Shown here piece by piece: positions 5,942 to 6,423 of a stretch of DNA of 6,423 nt. This DNA comes from JBBRLA01 sp038231615 (lineage in GTDB: Bacteria; Myxococcota_A; Polyangia; Palsa-1104; JAEUJZ01). Numbering within the stretch: the stretch's first letter is position 1; each line of letters begins with the position of its first letter. The notes under the pieces are model-generated. The model searched no databases and was not told where the DNA came from. It worked only from the letters and a program-made list of their open reading frames with translations. The position numbers and the translations under genes were made by a program. The stretch is from the NCBI GenBank assembly GCA_038231615.1, contig JBBRLA010000516.1, positions 1 through 6,423 on the forward strand, written 5' to 3'.

Positions 5942-6423
5942 TCATGGCTTGCGCGGCACCCCGCCTGGGATCAACCCACTCGGCACCGCGTCGGGGAGCT
6001 GCGGTGTGGAGGACAGGTCCGTAAGCCCCTCGCGCAGGAAGGTGAGGAGCGTCGCCTTCTCATCGCGGGTCAGGCCGATGGGGCCCTGGAGCATGACCGG
6101 GTCCAGGTTGGGCACGTCATAGCCCTGGCCCGGCCCCGCGCCCTTGTCGTAGAAGTCGACGACCTGCTCCAGGGTGGCGAAGACCCCATTGTGCATGTAA
6201 GGTGCGGGAGGGGCAATGTTACGCAGGGTCGGGGCTTTGAAGGCGTGCTGGTTGCTGGGCTCGGGATCGACGCCCATCACCACGCCGCGACCCAGGTCGG
6301 TGGTCAGGTGCCGGGGCCCGTCACCCTGATCGGGGACGCCGGTGACCCGGAACTGGGTTTGGGCAAAGTCCGGCCCCTCAGTACCGGCGAAGAGTGGCAC
6401 GTAGTGGCAGCGGCTGCACCGGG
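5942..6423 (-). CDS. Dihaem cytochrome c peroxidase (MauG/CcpA type), C-terminal part
   Basis: The visible 159 residues are the C-terminal haem domain of a periplasmic dihaem peroxidase-type protein; the start lies beyond the right edge. The fragment opens with the c-type haem motif CSRCH (codons at 6418-6404). It continues with FKAPTLRNIAPPAPYMHNGV and ATLEQVVDFYDKG, the conserved segment seen in the family as FKxPTLRN and PYFHDG followed by TLEEAV. The end GLTRDEKATLLTFLREGLTD is the usual last helix, followed by a proline-rich tail. Such enzymes reduce hydrogen peroxide with electrons from small cytochromes, or oxidise protein residues as MauG does; which applies cannot be told from this part. 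The gene points towards the isc operon but is separated from it by about 200 bp with a separate promoter. Haem and peroxide chemistry fit loosely with Fe-S cluster stress, but a functional link is not shown. Confidence 0.9.
   Translation of the reverse strand, partial: RCSRCHYVPLFAGTEGPDFAQTQFRVTGVPDQGDGPRHLTTDLGRGVVMGVDPEPSNQHAFKAPTLRNIAPPAPYMHNGVFATLEQVVDFYDKGAGPGQGYDVPNLDPVMLQGPIGLTRDEKATLLTFLREGLTDLSSTPQLPDAVPSGLIPGGVPRKP

Noticed and set aside
1..6423. tRNA, rRNA, CRISPR arrays and insertion sequences
   Set aside because: I saw no cloverleaf-like sequence, regularly spaced repeats, transposase frames or terminal inverted repeats. The window is almost fully used by the genes listed.

Overview
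The window is a GC-rich bacterial segment in which every supportable gene lies on the minus strand, so transcription runs from high to low coordinates. Its core is a complete ISC iron-sulfur cluster assembly operon in the order regulator, iscS, iscU, iscA, hscB, hscA, fdx (5738 down to 231). The proteobacterial-type IscS, IscU, HscA and ferredoxin keep catalytic residues at or within one position of their E. coli numbering. The dihaem peroxidase upstream, the lipoprotein downstream and the high GC suggest a proteobacterium or former deltaproteobacterium such as a myxobacterial lineage. That placement is inference; there is no rRNA or other decisive marker.

From right to left: 6423-5942 is the C-terminal 159 residues of a MauG/CcpA-type dihaem cytochrome c peroxidase, entering from outside the window. 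The roughly 200-bp gap 5941-5739 holds a hairpin, a good sigma70-like promoter (TTGACA, 17 bp, CATACT) reading into the isc operon, and two similar palindromes of the form CCCnnACGTnnGGG, one on each side of the promoter. The first gene of the operon is a MerR-family regulator with a C-terminal CxxC-x8-CxxC cluster. It sits where gammaproteobacterial operons carry iscR (Rrf2 family). The seven genes from the regulator to fdx are packed with gaps of 10 to 35 bp, and iscA/hscB and hscB/hscA overlap by 23 and 32 bp. No iscX follows fdx. Instead, a gene with a lipoprotein-type signal peptide begins about 50-60 bp downstream and runs off the left edge.

The pieces fit as follows. IscS takes sulfur from cysteine and passes it to the scaffold IscU, and Fdx supplies electrons. 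The HscB/HscA chaperone pair recognises the LPPVK motif of IscU and drives cluster release, and IscA is a carrier to targets. The MerR-type protein most plausibly senses cluster, metal or redox state through its cysteines and controls the operon through the twin palindromes. This possible replacement of IscR by a cysteine-bearing MerR protein with its own operator pair is the most interesting feature of the window.
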